Assembly (NCBI GenBank): GCA_036874045.1
Contig: CM072336.1
Location: forward strand, 13,573,001 to 13,637,000
Reading direction: 5' to 3'
DNA from: Cymodocea nodosa
Taxonomy: Eukaryota > Streptophyta > Magnoliopsida > Alismatales > Cymodoceaceae
DNA length: 64,000 bases
Program-made: the position numbers and the translations under genes
Part shown: positions 25,093 through 35,794 of the stretch, one piece after another
Layout of the letters: each line of letters starts with the position of its first letter
Position numbering within the stretch: the stretch's first letter is position 1
Notes under the pieces: generated by a model
Database searches by the model: none
What the model saw: only the letters and a program-made list of their open reading frames with translations
Told to the model about the DNA's origin: nothing

Positions 25093-25165
25093 ACACCCTC
25101 GTGGAGTTAAGGCATAACTCAACGGACTAAGTTCGTTGAGTTAAAAATTAACTCTACGATACTAT
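25093..25165. repeat. Inverted-repeat module between gag and F-box (element N)
   Basis: TAACTCAACG (25115-25124) and CGTTGAGTTA (25134-25143) form a perfect 10-bp stem with a 9-base loop, inside an outer pair GTGGAGTTA / TTAACTCTAC. The same module is at 43690-43755 in B and, decayed, at 31745-31805 in A. Confidence 0.8.
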
Positions 25166-25225
25166 TAACTTAAAATAAAAATAAAAACATATATACATAC
25201 AGATAGTTGCTTCAGATATGCTGCT

Positions 25226-26495
25226 TCATTTAGCTGCCCTCCTAGAAGAGGTATCAATTTCATTAACCGTTCTATTGACAGGATTAGATATAGCTTGTAT
25301 TGGCAATCCTCTAGTAGGTCTAACTTCCATTGGTTCCTTTTGTCTAAGTGATATATTTCTATTCTGATTTTGATTTACAGCATTTCCAAATATAAATTCT
25401 AGATGATTGTTTACTTGTTGGATTATCTTTTCTAATTTCTCTATTCTAGCTCCTTGTTCAATTAATACTTCATAACTTTTGTTCTTCTCATTTATATTTT
25501 CTCCTCCCTGGAAATTGTTGTTTCTCCAAGATAAATTCGGGTGATTTCTCCAATTATGATTATAAGAATTTCCCAAGTTATCTCTCTGGTTTCTAGTATA
25601 AATAATATCTAAGTCATTTATGTTTGTATTCTTTTCTGCTAGCTTTTGATTTAATGATAACTCTTCTATTTTCTTTGTTAATTCATTTAATTTCACCTCA
25701 AGCATAGTATTGGAATCTATTTCATGCATTCCTCTTGGCAATAATCTTTTATCTGTAATAACTTCAGCCGAATTTTCCCACTGTGCAGTTCTTTTTGCAA
25801 AATTTTCTAAATATGCCCATGCTTCTTCACTACATAATTTTAAAAATCCATTTTGACAAGTAGATTCTAATAAAGATTTCGTTGAAACGTCTATGCCTTC
25901 ATAAATTATGCCTATTAATTGTGCTTTACTCATTGCATGATGTGGACATTGAGTCAGTAAATCTTTAAATCTTTCAAAATATTTCTAGAATGATTCACCT
26001 TATTTTTGTCTACACATTAATATTTCTTTCTTCTTTTTAATCATTTGATGTGTTGGATAGTATCTTTCTAGAAAAACAGAGCAAAATTCAGTCCATGTAC
26101 AAATTGAATCAGGCGACAGAGTATATAACCATCTTTTAGCTATATCTTTTAAAGCAAAAGGGATATATCTAAGTAGAATAGCATCTATACTCATGTTCGG
26201 CATTCTCATCATTTGACAAACTTCATTAAATTCTCTAAGGAAATAATAGGCATCCTCTCTTTCTAATCCATGAAAATGTGGTAATTGACTAATATAATTA
26301 GATTTCAGTTCAAACTTATCTCCCTCAAAGTTTGGCAATCGAATACATGAAGGTTCATCAATTAGTTCAAGATACAGAATCTCTCCTAATGGTTTTTCTA
26401 CTGGAGCAGCCATCTCTACGTTCTCTTTTAAGGAAAGGTTAGCTACACCCCAAAGAATTTCGTTAAAGTTCAGTTTAGAAAGTTTTTCAGTACTC
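25226..26495 (-). pseudogene. Capsid-type gag of element N, truncated at its N-terminus
   Basis: Matches the retrotransposon gag (capsid) domain of Athila-type elements: PNFEGDKFELKSNYISQLPH, LRYIPFALKDIAKRWLYTL, TWTEFCSVFLERYYP, then SFWKYFERFKDLLTQCPHH and LLESTCQNGFLKL. A coiled-coil part (LNELTKKIEELSLNQKLAEK), the NHNWRNHPNLSWRNNNF stretch and a second coiled coil follow. It contains no CCHC zinc knuckle, which in ordinary Athila gag would lie before NHPN. Two stops (near 25987 and 25998) interrupt it. The N-terminus is cut by the copia junction at about 26495. Confidence 0.87.
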
Positions 26496-27941
26496 CTCTG
26501 AATCTAATTCAAGTTCATTTATAATGTTTCTCAACATTTCATTTTCAGATTCTATCTTTAATTTTTTAGCATTTATATTCTGTATTTGTTCATGCAAGAT
26601 ACATTCATTAAATCTAATTTTTTGCAAATCTCTAGCATGATTTTCATTATCACATTTAAACTTTTCTAAAGTAGTAGACAGGAAACAATTTTCTTCTTCC
26701 ATAATGGATGAAGATTTTCTAATATTCTTATTTTCCAGTTTACAAACTTTAAGTTTTTGTAATAATGCATGACAAGCACATAATAATTCATCAAAGTTGA
26801 AATCTAAATGACTTTCAGGATCAGATATTACCTTAGACTCATCTACCATGAAGCACACATGAGCAACGTCTTCTAACTCTTGTTCTCCTTCTGAATGTGA
26901 AGATTTTGATGCTGATTCCTCAGATTCAGACTCTTCAGACGTGTCATCCCAAGTGATCTTTAAAGCCTTTTTCTTATAAAACTTTTTCTGAGTTTTCTGA
27001 GCCGTCTTCTTTTGATTTGTCCTACTTTGCTTTTCATTTTTCCTCATAGGACAATCTAGAGAAAGATGTCCAGGTTTCTTACAGTTGGAACATACATACT
27101 TTCTGGATGAAGAATTCTTGTCATTCAATGATTTTGATGTTGAGGGTTTATTATTTTTGTTCCTTTGCTGTTTCCTAGCTTTCCATGCTTTCTTGAATTT
27201 CCTAGTCAGCAAAATCAAATCCTCGTCAGAATCAATAGATATATCAGAATCTGAATTAATTTCGAAGGCTATTTCTTTCTTCATTTTTAGTTTGTTGTGA
27301 CTCAGTGATTCATTTAATTGAACTTCATAAGCTATTAAATTTCCTATAAGTTCATTCATAGAATAAACATTTAAATCTCGTGATTCCTCAATTGATGTTA
27401 CTTTCTAAGACCATTTAGAACTTAGGGATCTGAGAATTTTCCTCACCAAATCCTTCTGTTCAAAATTCTTTCCTAAACATTTTAATGAGTTTATGATATC
27501 AAGAAATCTGGAAAACATCTCAGAAATATTTTCGTCTTCATGCATCTTAAAGAGTTCATATTTATGAATCAACATGTTTATTTTTGTTTCTTTAACTTGA
27601 GAAGTACCTTCATGTGAAACTTCTAATGCATGCCACACCTCATAAGCAGATTTATATGCCGACACATTACTGAACTGTTCATAACTCAATGCACAAAATA
27701 AAATATTTAAGCCCTTAGCATTCAGAGTTTCATTTTCTTTTTCATTAATTGTCCAAGTATTATAAGGAGTAGTTAACGGAGTATATGGTTTAGAAATCAT
27801 GAACCACAACTTATGATCTATACTTTGAAGAAAAACAGTCATCCTATATTTCCAATATTCAAAATGTATTCCATCAAATAAAGGAGGACGATTAAGATTT
27901 TGGCATTCATATAAAGAAAAATTACCATTTCCAGTAACCAT
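26496..27941 (-). pseudogene. Ty1/copia gag with zinc knuckle, within element N
   Basis: Two frames on the minus strand. 27941-27405 begins MVTGNGNFSLYECQNLNRPP and has the copia gag core (FDGIHFEYWKYRMTVFLQS, YEVWHALEVSHEGT). The following frame (27359-26496) contains the CCHC knuckle CSNCKKPGHLSLDC and a Lys/Ser-rich, acidic and coiled-coil C-terminal part. A stop between them (near 27403) breaks the protein, and the end is fused out of frame to the gypsy gag. Protease and the rest of pol are absent. Confidence 0.88.
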
Positions 27942-28127
27942 TTTACCTTAGATTTTTCAACCTATTTGATTTTAAATAGTCTAAAAACTTTAAAACAACT
28001 TGAGCCTTAAATCAATAGAGTTAAACGTATGCTCAAATATTAATTTCTGTTTAAAAACAAGGAACGTAGAATAAGCAATGATATTAAATAAATTGGTATC
28101 GATTTTATATCAAAGATTATTAACAAA

Positions 28128-28139
28128 GCTCTGATACCA
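28128..28139 (-). promoter_or_regulatory. Copia primer binding site (initiator Met tRNA)
   Basis: TGGTATCAGAGC on the minus strand, two bases after the LTR end CCTACA. This is the classical copia primer site, complementary to the 3' end of initiator Met tRNA. It fixes the LTR boundary and orientation. Confidence 0.92.
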
Positions 28140-28141
28140 CT

Positions 28142-29786
28142 TGTAGGATCGTATGGCTACATAAGAGGGGGGTGAATTGTGTATTTTTAATATTTTTTGA
28201 AATATAATTGAAACTTTAAAACTCAAAAATAAGTCAAGACATTGTTTTCATAAAATCAGTTTTATTCAAGGTTTCAATTACAATATACAATTCAATTCTC
28301 CTCAAAAATTGTAGATGCAATTATATTTCGATACCATGTATCATCTAAACAATTTCATTACTACAAACAGAGAAAACTAACTTGCGGAATTTAAAACTTT
28401 TCTCCCTGTTTGAGATCTTTCTTCTTCTTCTTTTTCTTCTTCAGCAATTCTTTAGTGACAAATATCTTGTCTTTTCATGCTTCACCGAATTTGCTTTCTT
28501 TTGATACTTCAAATCTTCAGTGACGAAAATCTTACCTTTTTATGCTTCACTGAACTTTCTTCCACTTGAGAGATTGTAAATCTTCAGTGACGAAAATCTT
28601 ACCTTTTTATGCTTCACTAAACTTTCTTCCACTTGAGAGATTTTCCCCGAGAAGGTGTTTTTTCATCCTTGAAAAAGATTTTTCTTTTGGTGTGCAGGGA
28701 TGGTTTAATCATTGAAAAGATTTTTCTTTTTGTGTGCAAGGATAAATTGATCAACGAGAATTCTATGCCTTTTATATTGTATCTTCATTTCATGCATATC
28801 CTTCACGTTTAACCACCACCAGTTTTCCACTTCTCCATGTCTTTTCTTTTTCCTTCATCGAAACACACACATTCTAACCCACGTTTATATTTCAAATTTT
28901 CTTTAATCATCAGTCCTGGATCTCTGAAAAATTTCCTACAAAATAAACTTTCTCGTCCAAAAGTTTTTCATCAATGTAATAAGAAGTCGTTACTTTAATG
29001 TTAACTAAACGAGTAACACAAGTATATATATAGCTTAACGTTTCTAACTTAACGAGTTCCTCATGTGCCATTTCACGTGACAAGTACTGTAGCTAACTCA
29101 ACGAACTATGTCCGTGGTGTTATGCTATCTCAACGAACCATCTCCGTTGTGTTATGATAACTCAACGAACCAGTAATAAACAAATGTTTTTATAATAAGA
29201 ATTTTACCACGTGCAAAAATAACAACTTAAGTTTATAACGCTAACCTAACGCGTTGCGTTAGTGTTCAATATAGCAACTCAACGCGTTTAGTTATGTTAA
29301 CTTAACGAGTTAAACATGTGCACCTCATGTGATACAATACAACATTCGTAACTTATAATTTCACCACGTGTATAACACTAACTTAACGAGTTCGTCTCTT
29401 CTTTTACTCACTAACTTAACGAGTTATCACGTGACCTATTTTAACCTTTAAGCCTTTAACTTAACGAGTTCTCACGTGACCTCTCTACAAACAAAACTCT
29501 AACTTAACGAGTTGTCTAAACGTGCACTGTTCATGATACAGAAGATATAACATTAAAACATATCATGCTTTTCAATAAAAACACACGTTAACTTAACGTT
29601 TAGCTCAATGAGAAATTAATGCAACGAAACGACTAGTTATTAACTTTAGATCCAATACAGACAAGTATTTATATCAGTAAGCTTTTTCTATATTAATTGA
29701 TGATTTTAATTTCTTTTCACAAGCAATAGTAATTGAGCAAATATGATTATTTTCATTCAGCACACATCATCAAAACAAAAATACTC
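28142..29786 (-). repeat. Copia 5' LTR within element N
   Basis: Ends (minus strand) CGATCCTACA before the primer site; begins near 29786 with a CAGTTGAGTATTTTTG stretch whose TG has decayed. U3-like part (28990-29600) is an array of CTAACTTAACGAGTT boxes alternating with CACGTG sites. The part 28450-28648 has three tandem units of about 67 bp. A segment at 29207-29262 is nearly identical to the Athila-like LTR at 21666-21721. Confidence 0.75.
28450..28648. repeat. Three tandem units of about 67 bp in the copia LTR
   Basis: The unit CTTCAGTGACGAAAATCTT...TTTATGCTTCACTGAAC occurs at 28515 and 28582 with almost no change and, more diverged, at 28450. A further pair of about 45-bp repeats (GAAAAAGATTTTTCTTTTGG) follows at 28665-28740. 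Confidence 0.75.
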
Positions 29787-30106
29787 AACTGTAAGTAAAT
29801 CTACCAGCTCTCAACACGTGTCAGCAGCAGTTTAAACATAAAATAACATTTCGGAGAGTTACAGGTATAACTATCCGATGCTTAGATGCATTTTCGGATA
29901 CTTAAGAATTTCACAGCCTGCAATTTACCGATAGTTCATAAATGTACTAAATTAACATTAATTCCCCAAAATTAAGCAGATTCTTCAATTAAAGCATATA
30001 ACAGTGCAATTATAACATAATGGCTTAATTCTCATATGATAAGCTAAATATTATGCAATTAACCATCATTTAACCGTTAATAATATGCACTTTTTCATTC
30101 TAAACA
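29787..30106 (-). repeat. Remnant of the 5' LTR of element N
   Basis: The first 320 bases of the LTR, starting TGTTTAGAATG at 30106, nearly identical to 21787-22098. It ends abruptly at the copia LTR. Confidence 0.85.
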
Positions 30107-30111
30107 GGCAT

Positions 30112-31649
30112 GCATTATAAAAGGAAACAAAAAGTTATTCACTAGTCACCACCAATTGAGGGATGACAGAAGAATGCGTTAAAGGAACTAGAAGGAGAAG
30201 TAGCTAATTCATCTTCATCTGTTAACAACTATCTGTTTAGAGTAAAGCTTTAGACTGGTATGTAATTAACTTTTTTATAAATTTACTATATGTAAGAGTT
30301 TATGATACATGGATTCATTCTCCTAGTACTAAACGATTAGTAAGAACACCTATATAGGATTATCCAATACAAAAGCATACTGATTTATTTTCTGAAACAA
30401 ACTTTAACAAAATCCTTAGGGGTGTAGTTAACCTTTCTTTAAGGGAAAACACAGACATGGCTACTCCAACAAAAAAACCATTAGGAGAAATTCTGTATCC
30501 TGAATTAGTTGATGAAACTTCTTGTAATTGATTGCCAACCTTTGAGGGAGATAGGTTTGAATTGAAATCTAATTATATTAGTCAATTATCACACTTTCAT
30601 GGATTAGAAAAGGAAGACACCTATTATTTCCTTAGAGAATTTAATGAAGTTTATCAAATGATGAAAATGCCAAACATGAGTCTTGATACCATCAAACTTA
30701 GATATATCCCTTTTGCTTTAAAAAACATAGCTAAGAGACGGTTATATACTTTGTCACCTGATTCAATTTCTACATGGACTGAATTTTGCTCTGTTTTTCT
30801 AGAAAAATACTGTCCAACACATCAAACAATTAAAAAGAAAAAGGAATATTAATGTGTAGCCCAAAACAGGGAGAATCATTTTGAAAATATTTTGAACAAT
30901 TAAAAGATTTGTTAACACAATGTCCACATCATGCAATGAGTAAAGCACAATTAATAGGTATAATTTATGAAGGTATAGATGTTTCAACTAAATATTTATT
31001 AGAATCTACTTGTCAAAATGGATTTCTGAAATTGTGTAGTAAAGAAGCATGGGCTTATTTAGAAAACTTTGCAAAAAGAATTACTTAGTGGGAAAACTCA
31101 ATTGAAGCTATGATAGATAAGAGGATATTGCCAAGGGGGATGCATGAAATAGATTCGAACACTATGCTTGAAGTTAAATTAAATGAATTGACAAAGAAAA
31201 TAGAAGAGTTATCATTAAATCAAAAACCAACAAAGAAGCATGCAAAAATGAATGATTTAAATATTATCTATGCTAGGAACCAAAAAGATAACTTTGGTAA
31301 TTCTTATAACCCTAATTTGAAAAAACACCTGAATTTATCTTGGAAAAATAACAATTTCTAGGGAGGAGAAAATATAAATGAGAGAAATGTGAGTTATGAA
31401 ACATTAATTGAACAAGGATCTAGAATAGAGAAATTAGAAAAGATAATTCAACAATTAAATAATCATCTAGATCATGTGCTTGGAAATACTACCATTCAAA
31501 ATCAAAATGTGCATAGAAATATACCACCTAGACAGAAGGAATCAATAGAAGTTAGACCTATAGGAGGACTACCACTACAAGCAGTACCGAATTCTCTAAA
31601 TAGAACTGTAAATGAAATTGATACCTCCTATGGGAGGGAAGCTGAATGA
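30112..31649 (+). pseudogene. Leader and capsid-type gag of element A
   Basis: The leader continues from 20172. Gag begins around 30308 in the frame GSPSTKRLVRTP-like (a one-base deletion in A removes the ATG used in B at 45174). It contains the same capsid motifs as N and B (FEGDRFELKSNYISQLSHFH, LRYIPFALKNIAKRRLYTL, TWTEFCSVFLEKYCP), then SFWKYFEQLKDLL-like sequence, coiled coils and NPNLKKHLNLSWKNNNF. There is no zinc knuckle. Stops lie near 30351, 30528, 30850 and 31361; the natural stop is at 31647-31649. Confidence 0.85.
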
Positions 31650-31744
31650 GGCATTATGATTATAAGCAACTATGTATAATATTAGTAAGTAAAAAAAAAC
31701 ATATAAAAAGAAAACATATATATAAGTTTTAGTTATAGTTAGTA

Positions 31745-31805
31745 GTACCGTAGAGTTATTACTTAACTCAACAAACTTAGTCCATTGAGTTATGCCCTAA
31801 CTCCA
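31745..31805. repeat. Inverted-repeat module between gag and F-box (element A)
   Basis: TTAACTCAAC and TCCATTGAGTTA face each other with outer TAGAGTTA / TAACTCCACG; decayed version of the module in N and B at the same place. Confidence 0.7.
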
Positions 31806-31892
31806 CGAAGGTGTGTAAATAGCTGTGTTGATTTTTATTTTTATTTTTTATTTTATTTTTAGTTTGTATTGTTGAATGTAGAGTCACAACAA

Positions 31893-33020
31893 ATGGAATT
31901 ACCACTAGATGCACTGAAATAAATACTAAATAATTTATCAACTAAAGATCTATACAGACTATGTTGTGTGTTGAAGTAAATTAAAGAATATGCCAGAGAA
32001 AAATATTTTCATGAAATGTAAGCTGTGAAGATGATTAATATGAAAGAGGGAGTTTTATGGAAATCATTTAATTATAGTTCAATCAGCTACGAATATCTGA
32101 ATATAGAAGAAACTATTGGAATTCCACCAAATTCATTGGAAGGAATAGGTCATATTATGAGAATAGATGAAAGATTTATCCTATATAGAACCAAACCAAG
32201 GTATGCTATTCTGTTTCCAGATATTTTTATTAGAAATTCTATTACTAGAGAAGAATGAAATATAGGAATACCTAATATGTTTGAAGTACCAACTGAAAAC
32301 TATGGATCAACATTGACATTTTCTAATAAGAATTCTATTATTCCTAACAAATTATATTATTGGAGACCAATAGGAAATTGGGATGAAGGATTATGCTTAA
32401 GTGTTTACAATTTTATGGATAGATCTCGGAATGAAAATATTATGATATATCTAGGAGAGAAAGCATTAGTTAACAATATACATGTGATACTTAATGGATA
32501 TATATATCTAGTCATGAATATATCAGTTGCATTTAGATCTAATCTATATATTGTGAGCATAGACTGTTATGATGATTATATAGAGATACTACCTATACCT
32601 AAAGATATAGCCGAACCATCAACTGCACAATATGATAAGATTCAACTAGGAGTATGGTATTATGAAGCTCATGATCCTACTCTATGTTTAGTTAGATGAT
32701 AGGATGAGCTAATGAAATTTCAAATATGGATTATGAAAGACCTAAATGAATGGACATGGGAAGAGGAATATATTGAAATATTTGTGGAAATAGAAACAAC
32801 TACATTATCTTGGAATAGAAAAGGATCACTTTCTGCATTTCATTTCATTAATGGTAACACACTTATATTTAGTATTGAGAATATACTACAAGTTCATAAA
32901 TTGAAAAGACAAGCAAATTACATTAAAATAGAATTAATAGCAAGAATAATTATACCTAAAGGTTTTGCTTGGATAGATATGTTTATTCCATTTGCCACTA
33001 CTTTGCAGTCATGTTCTTAA
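31893..33020 (+). pseudogene. F-box protein ORF of element A, broken
   Basis: Starts MELPLDALK and can be followed to the same C-terminus as in B and N (IPFATTLQSCS). Stops at several places (near 31918, 31978, 32020, 32257, 32697) and a frame change near 32700 disable it. The propeller-like segments (YYWRPIGNWDEGLCLSVYNF, LYIVSIDCYDDYIEILPIP) are well kept. Confidence 0.82.
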
Positions 33021-34869
33021 ACTATGATTTTGTTTGTTTTTGTTTTATATATGTTGCTTTTATTTTAGAATAAAAAGAAGAAAAAAACTTTAGTTTATGT
33101 TTATTTATTTTGCAAGAAAAGAAAAAAATATCAATCTAGTTTGTTGGTATCTGTTCTAGGAAACCAACTAGCTTACTTGTGAGCCACCAAAGGCATAGGA
33201 GCCTAGGTTCCACACAAGATGCATATTTAACAGTTTGTTTTATTGTTAATTGTTATTTTGTTTTATGTTTTACTTTTATTTATGAATGGGAAGTTTTTCA
33301 GAATCAATCGATGGATGATATTAAGGGAAACAAAAGAACAATGTATGTGATTGATTACTTATGTTAAACCTAGTTCATGGAGTTATTCATTAACCCAACG
33401 AACTAAGTTTGTTGAGTTAGGTGCTAAGTCAATGAAACAACATTCATGCTTGCTAACAATTATTGCATTTTCTGTAAATCTTTTACATTGGGGACAATGC
33501 AAAATGTAGATATGAGGGAGAGGTAATTAGAAAACCTAAGTAACTTTGTTAATTGTAGGAACCAGGGTTGTGCTGCAAAAAAAATTCTGTGGAAACTAAT
33601 ATTTTTTTTATGAATTTTACTATAATTTTTCAAAAATTTCCTATAATCATCCCAAATTTTTCTAAAAAATTTTGAGAACTAAATCAGAAATAGTAATTAC
33701 CTAAATGTTATATTAAGGATTTTATACAAGATAAGATACTCAATAATTTACTATAATATCTTATGTTTTTACTGAATTTTATGAGTTTAACAGTTTTACA
33801 ATTTTAAAAGGAATTCAGAATACTTAATTGAAACTCAGAAAATTATCTGAAGTCCTAAATGAGTTGAAATGTTGATTTATAGATTAAATGAAATGCATAT
33901 GATAAGGATACATTTAATTTGATTGATTAAACTTGTAGAATGATCTATTTGTAAATCATGTTAGACTATGGAAAAAGTATGAGCTTATTGATATGGATTC
34001 ATATTTTTCAGTAGATCATAGAAGCAAGATTTATATGAGATTTGTGTTTTGTTGCATCTATATAAATGAAATACATATATATTGTATTGAAAAGAAAAAA
34101 ATAAAAAATGTGAAAAAACTTCGAGAGTTTATTGAATTGTTTGATCATGAGCTTTTTGTACTTGAGCATATAGGTATGTAAGGATTGTTGACCTGAAAAA
34201 GGACTCTTTAAATCTAGCAACCTAAGGTCTTGATCAGATCTGGGATTGTTAACTAAAAGCTCAATACATGAGTACACTAGAAAGTTCTTGTATGATTCAA
34301 GCTTTTTAAAATAACTTTTGAAGTAAAAATATGCATTTACTATTATGAAAAGATGAAAGTATTTTTACATATACAGATATCTTTTGAATCGAGTATATTC
34401 TCTGTTATTTATGGCTACTGAGGGTGAATCTAGATTAGACTTTTGAAGTTGTTTACTTGAGATACAATTTATTATTCTTCTTATTTTAATTGTATCAGGT
34501 TGAATTGTATTTTGACTCATATGCAATTGAAGTTTATTTTGGAACTCATACTAGAAAATTCAAGATAATAGATGATGCAGAATTTTGATAGATAGTTACC
34601 ATTTATTTTCTGCTGATATATTTTGTATTTAATTTCAATATTTTTTGAAATATATTTGCAAATGAGGGAGGAGAAAATAATGTTAAATTAGATTACTAAA
34701 TTATAAGTATATCTTTATGTTAATCTAATCTTAGTATTCTGAGTATACAAAGTGAAGAAATATTTTTATAAGGAATACTGATTTATGAAGAAAAGAAATA
34801 GTTCTAAACACTTTAGAAAGACCAATTCATTAGACAGACATAATTTGTTAAGGAACTAGCAAAAGTTAA
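33021..34869 (+). other. 3' untranslated region of element A
   Basis: Non-coding. Shared blocks: GTGAGCCACCAAAGGC (33180-33195), a GTTGAGTTA module (33370-33425), a second purine tract TATGAGGGAGAGG (33511-33523) after TTGGGGACAATGCAAAATG, and the block with AAGGATTGTTGACCTG and GGTCTTGATCAGATCT (34183-34250). Its last 0.9 kb is duplicated further right. Confidence 0.7.
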
Positions 34870-34936
34870 GTATGGGGGAGGTGTTTAGACTGAAAAAGTA
34901 TGTAATATTAATGGTTAAATAATGATTAATTGCATA
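34870..34936 (+). repeat. First polypurine tract and LTR start of element A
   Basis: GTATGGGGGAGG (34870-34881) followed by TGTTTAGACTGAAAAAG at 34882, but after some 55 bases the LTR is abandoned and the sequence jumps back to 3' untranslated sequence. Confidence 0.8.
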
Positions 34937-35794
34937 TTGATATGGATCAATATTTTTCAATAGATCATAGAAGTAGGATTTATATGATATTTGTGCTTTA
35001 TTGCATCTATATAAATGAAATACATATATATTGTATTGAAAAGAAAAAAATAGAAAATGTGAAAAAACTTTGAGTTTATTGAACTATTTGATCACAAGCC
35101 TTTTTTACTTGAGCATATAGGTATGTAAGGATTGTTGACCTAAAAAATGACTCTTTAAATCTAGCAACCTAAGGTCTTGATCAGATCTAGGATTGTTGAC
35201 TAAAAGCTCGATACATGAGTACACTAGAAAGATTTTGTATGATTCAAGCTTTTCAAAATAACTTTTGAAGTAAAAATATACATTTACTATTATGAAAAGA
35301 TGAAAGTATTTTTACATATACAGATATCTTTTGAATCGAGTATATTCTCTATTATATATAGCTACTAAGGGTGAATCTAAATTAGACTTTTGAAGTTGTT
35401 TACTTGAGATACAATTTATTATTCTTCTTGTTTTAATCGTATCAGGTTGAATTGTACTTTGACTCATATGCAATTGAAGTTTATTTTGGAACTCATACTA
35501 GAAAATTCAAGATAATAGATGATGGAGAATTTTGATAGATAGTTACCATTTATTTTCTACTGATATATTTGCAGATGGGAGAGGAGAAAATAATGTTAAA
35601 TTAGATTACTAAATTATAAGTATATCTTTATGTAAATCTAATCTTAGTATTCTGAGTATACAAAGTGAAGAAATATTTTTATAAGGAATACTAATTTATG
35701 AAGAAAAGAAATAGTTCTAAACACTTTAGAAAGACCAATTCACTAGATAGACTTAGTTTGCTAAGGTACTAGCAAAAGTTAGGTATGAGGGAGG
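34937..35794 (+). repeat. Tandem duplication of the 3' region, with second polypurine tract
   Basis: Repeats 33988 onward (ATTGATATGGAT, then AAAGTATTTTTACATATACAG and the other blocks) with scattered changes and a 36-base deletion, ending in a second purine tract (TATGAGGGAGG) before the LTR proper. Confidence 0.85.

Larger units (their letters stand above)
20173..30106 (-). mobile_element. Element N: inserted Athila-like element keeping gag and F-box
   Basis: Flanked by the 5-bp direct repeat GGCAT (20168-20172 and 30107-30111), with TG...CA ends. On the minus strand: 5' LTR start (30106-29787), then a copia LTR plus gag (29786-26496) that replaces the rest of the LTR, the primer site and everything before gag; then gag, F-box, polypurine tract and a complete 3' LTR. 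The shared 311 bp of the two LTRs differ at about 5 positions when compared by eye, so N is young. Whether N ever carried pol cannot be decided because the copia block sits where pol would be. Confidence 0.85.

Noticed and set aside
26487-27359. Copia gag fused productively to gypsy gag
   Set aside because: The join is one base out of frame and meets a stop within a few codons.
28131-28160. tRNA gene or tRNA fragment near CTGATACCAC
   Set aside because: Only the 12-base primer-site match exists; there is no cloverleaf.
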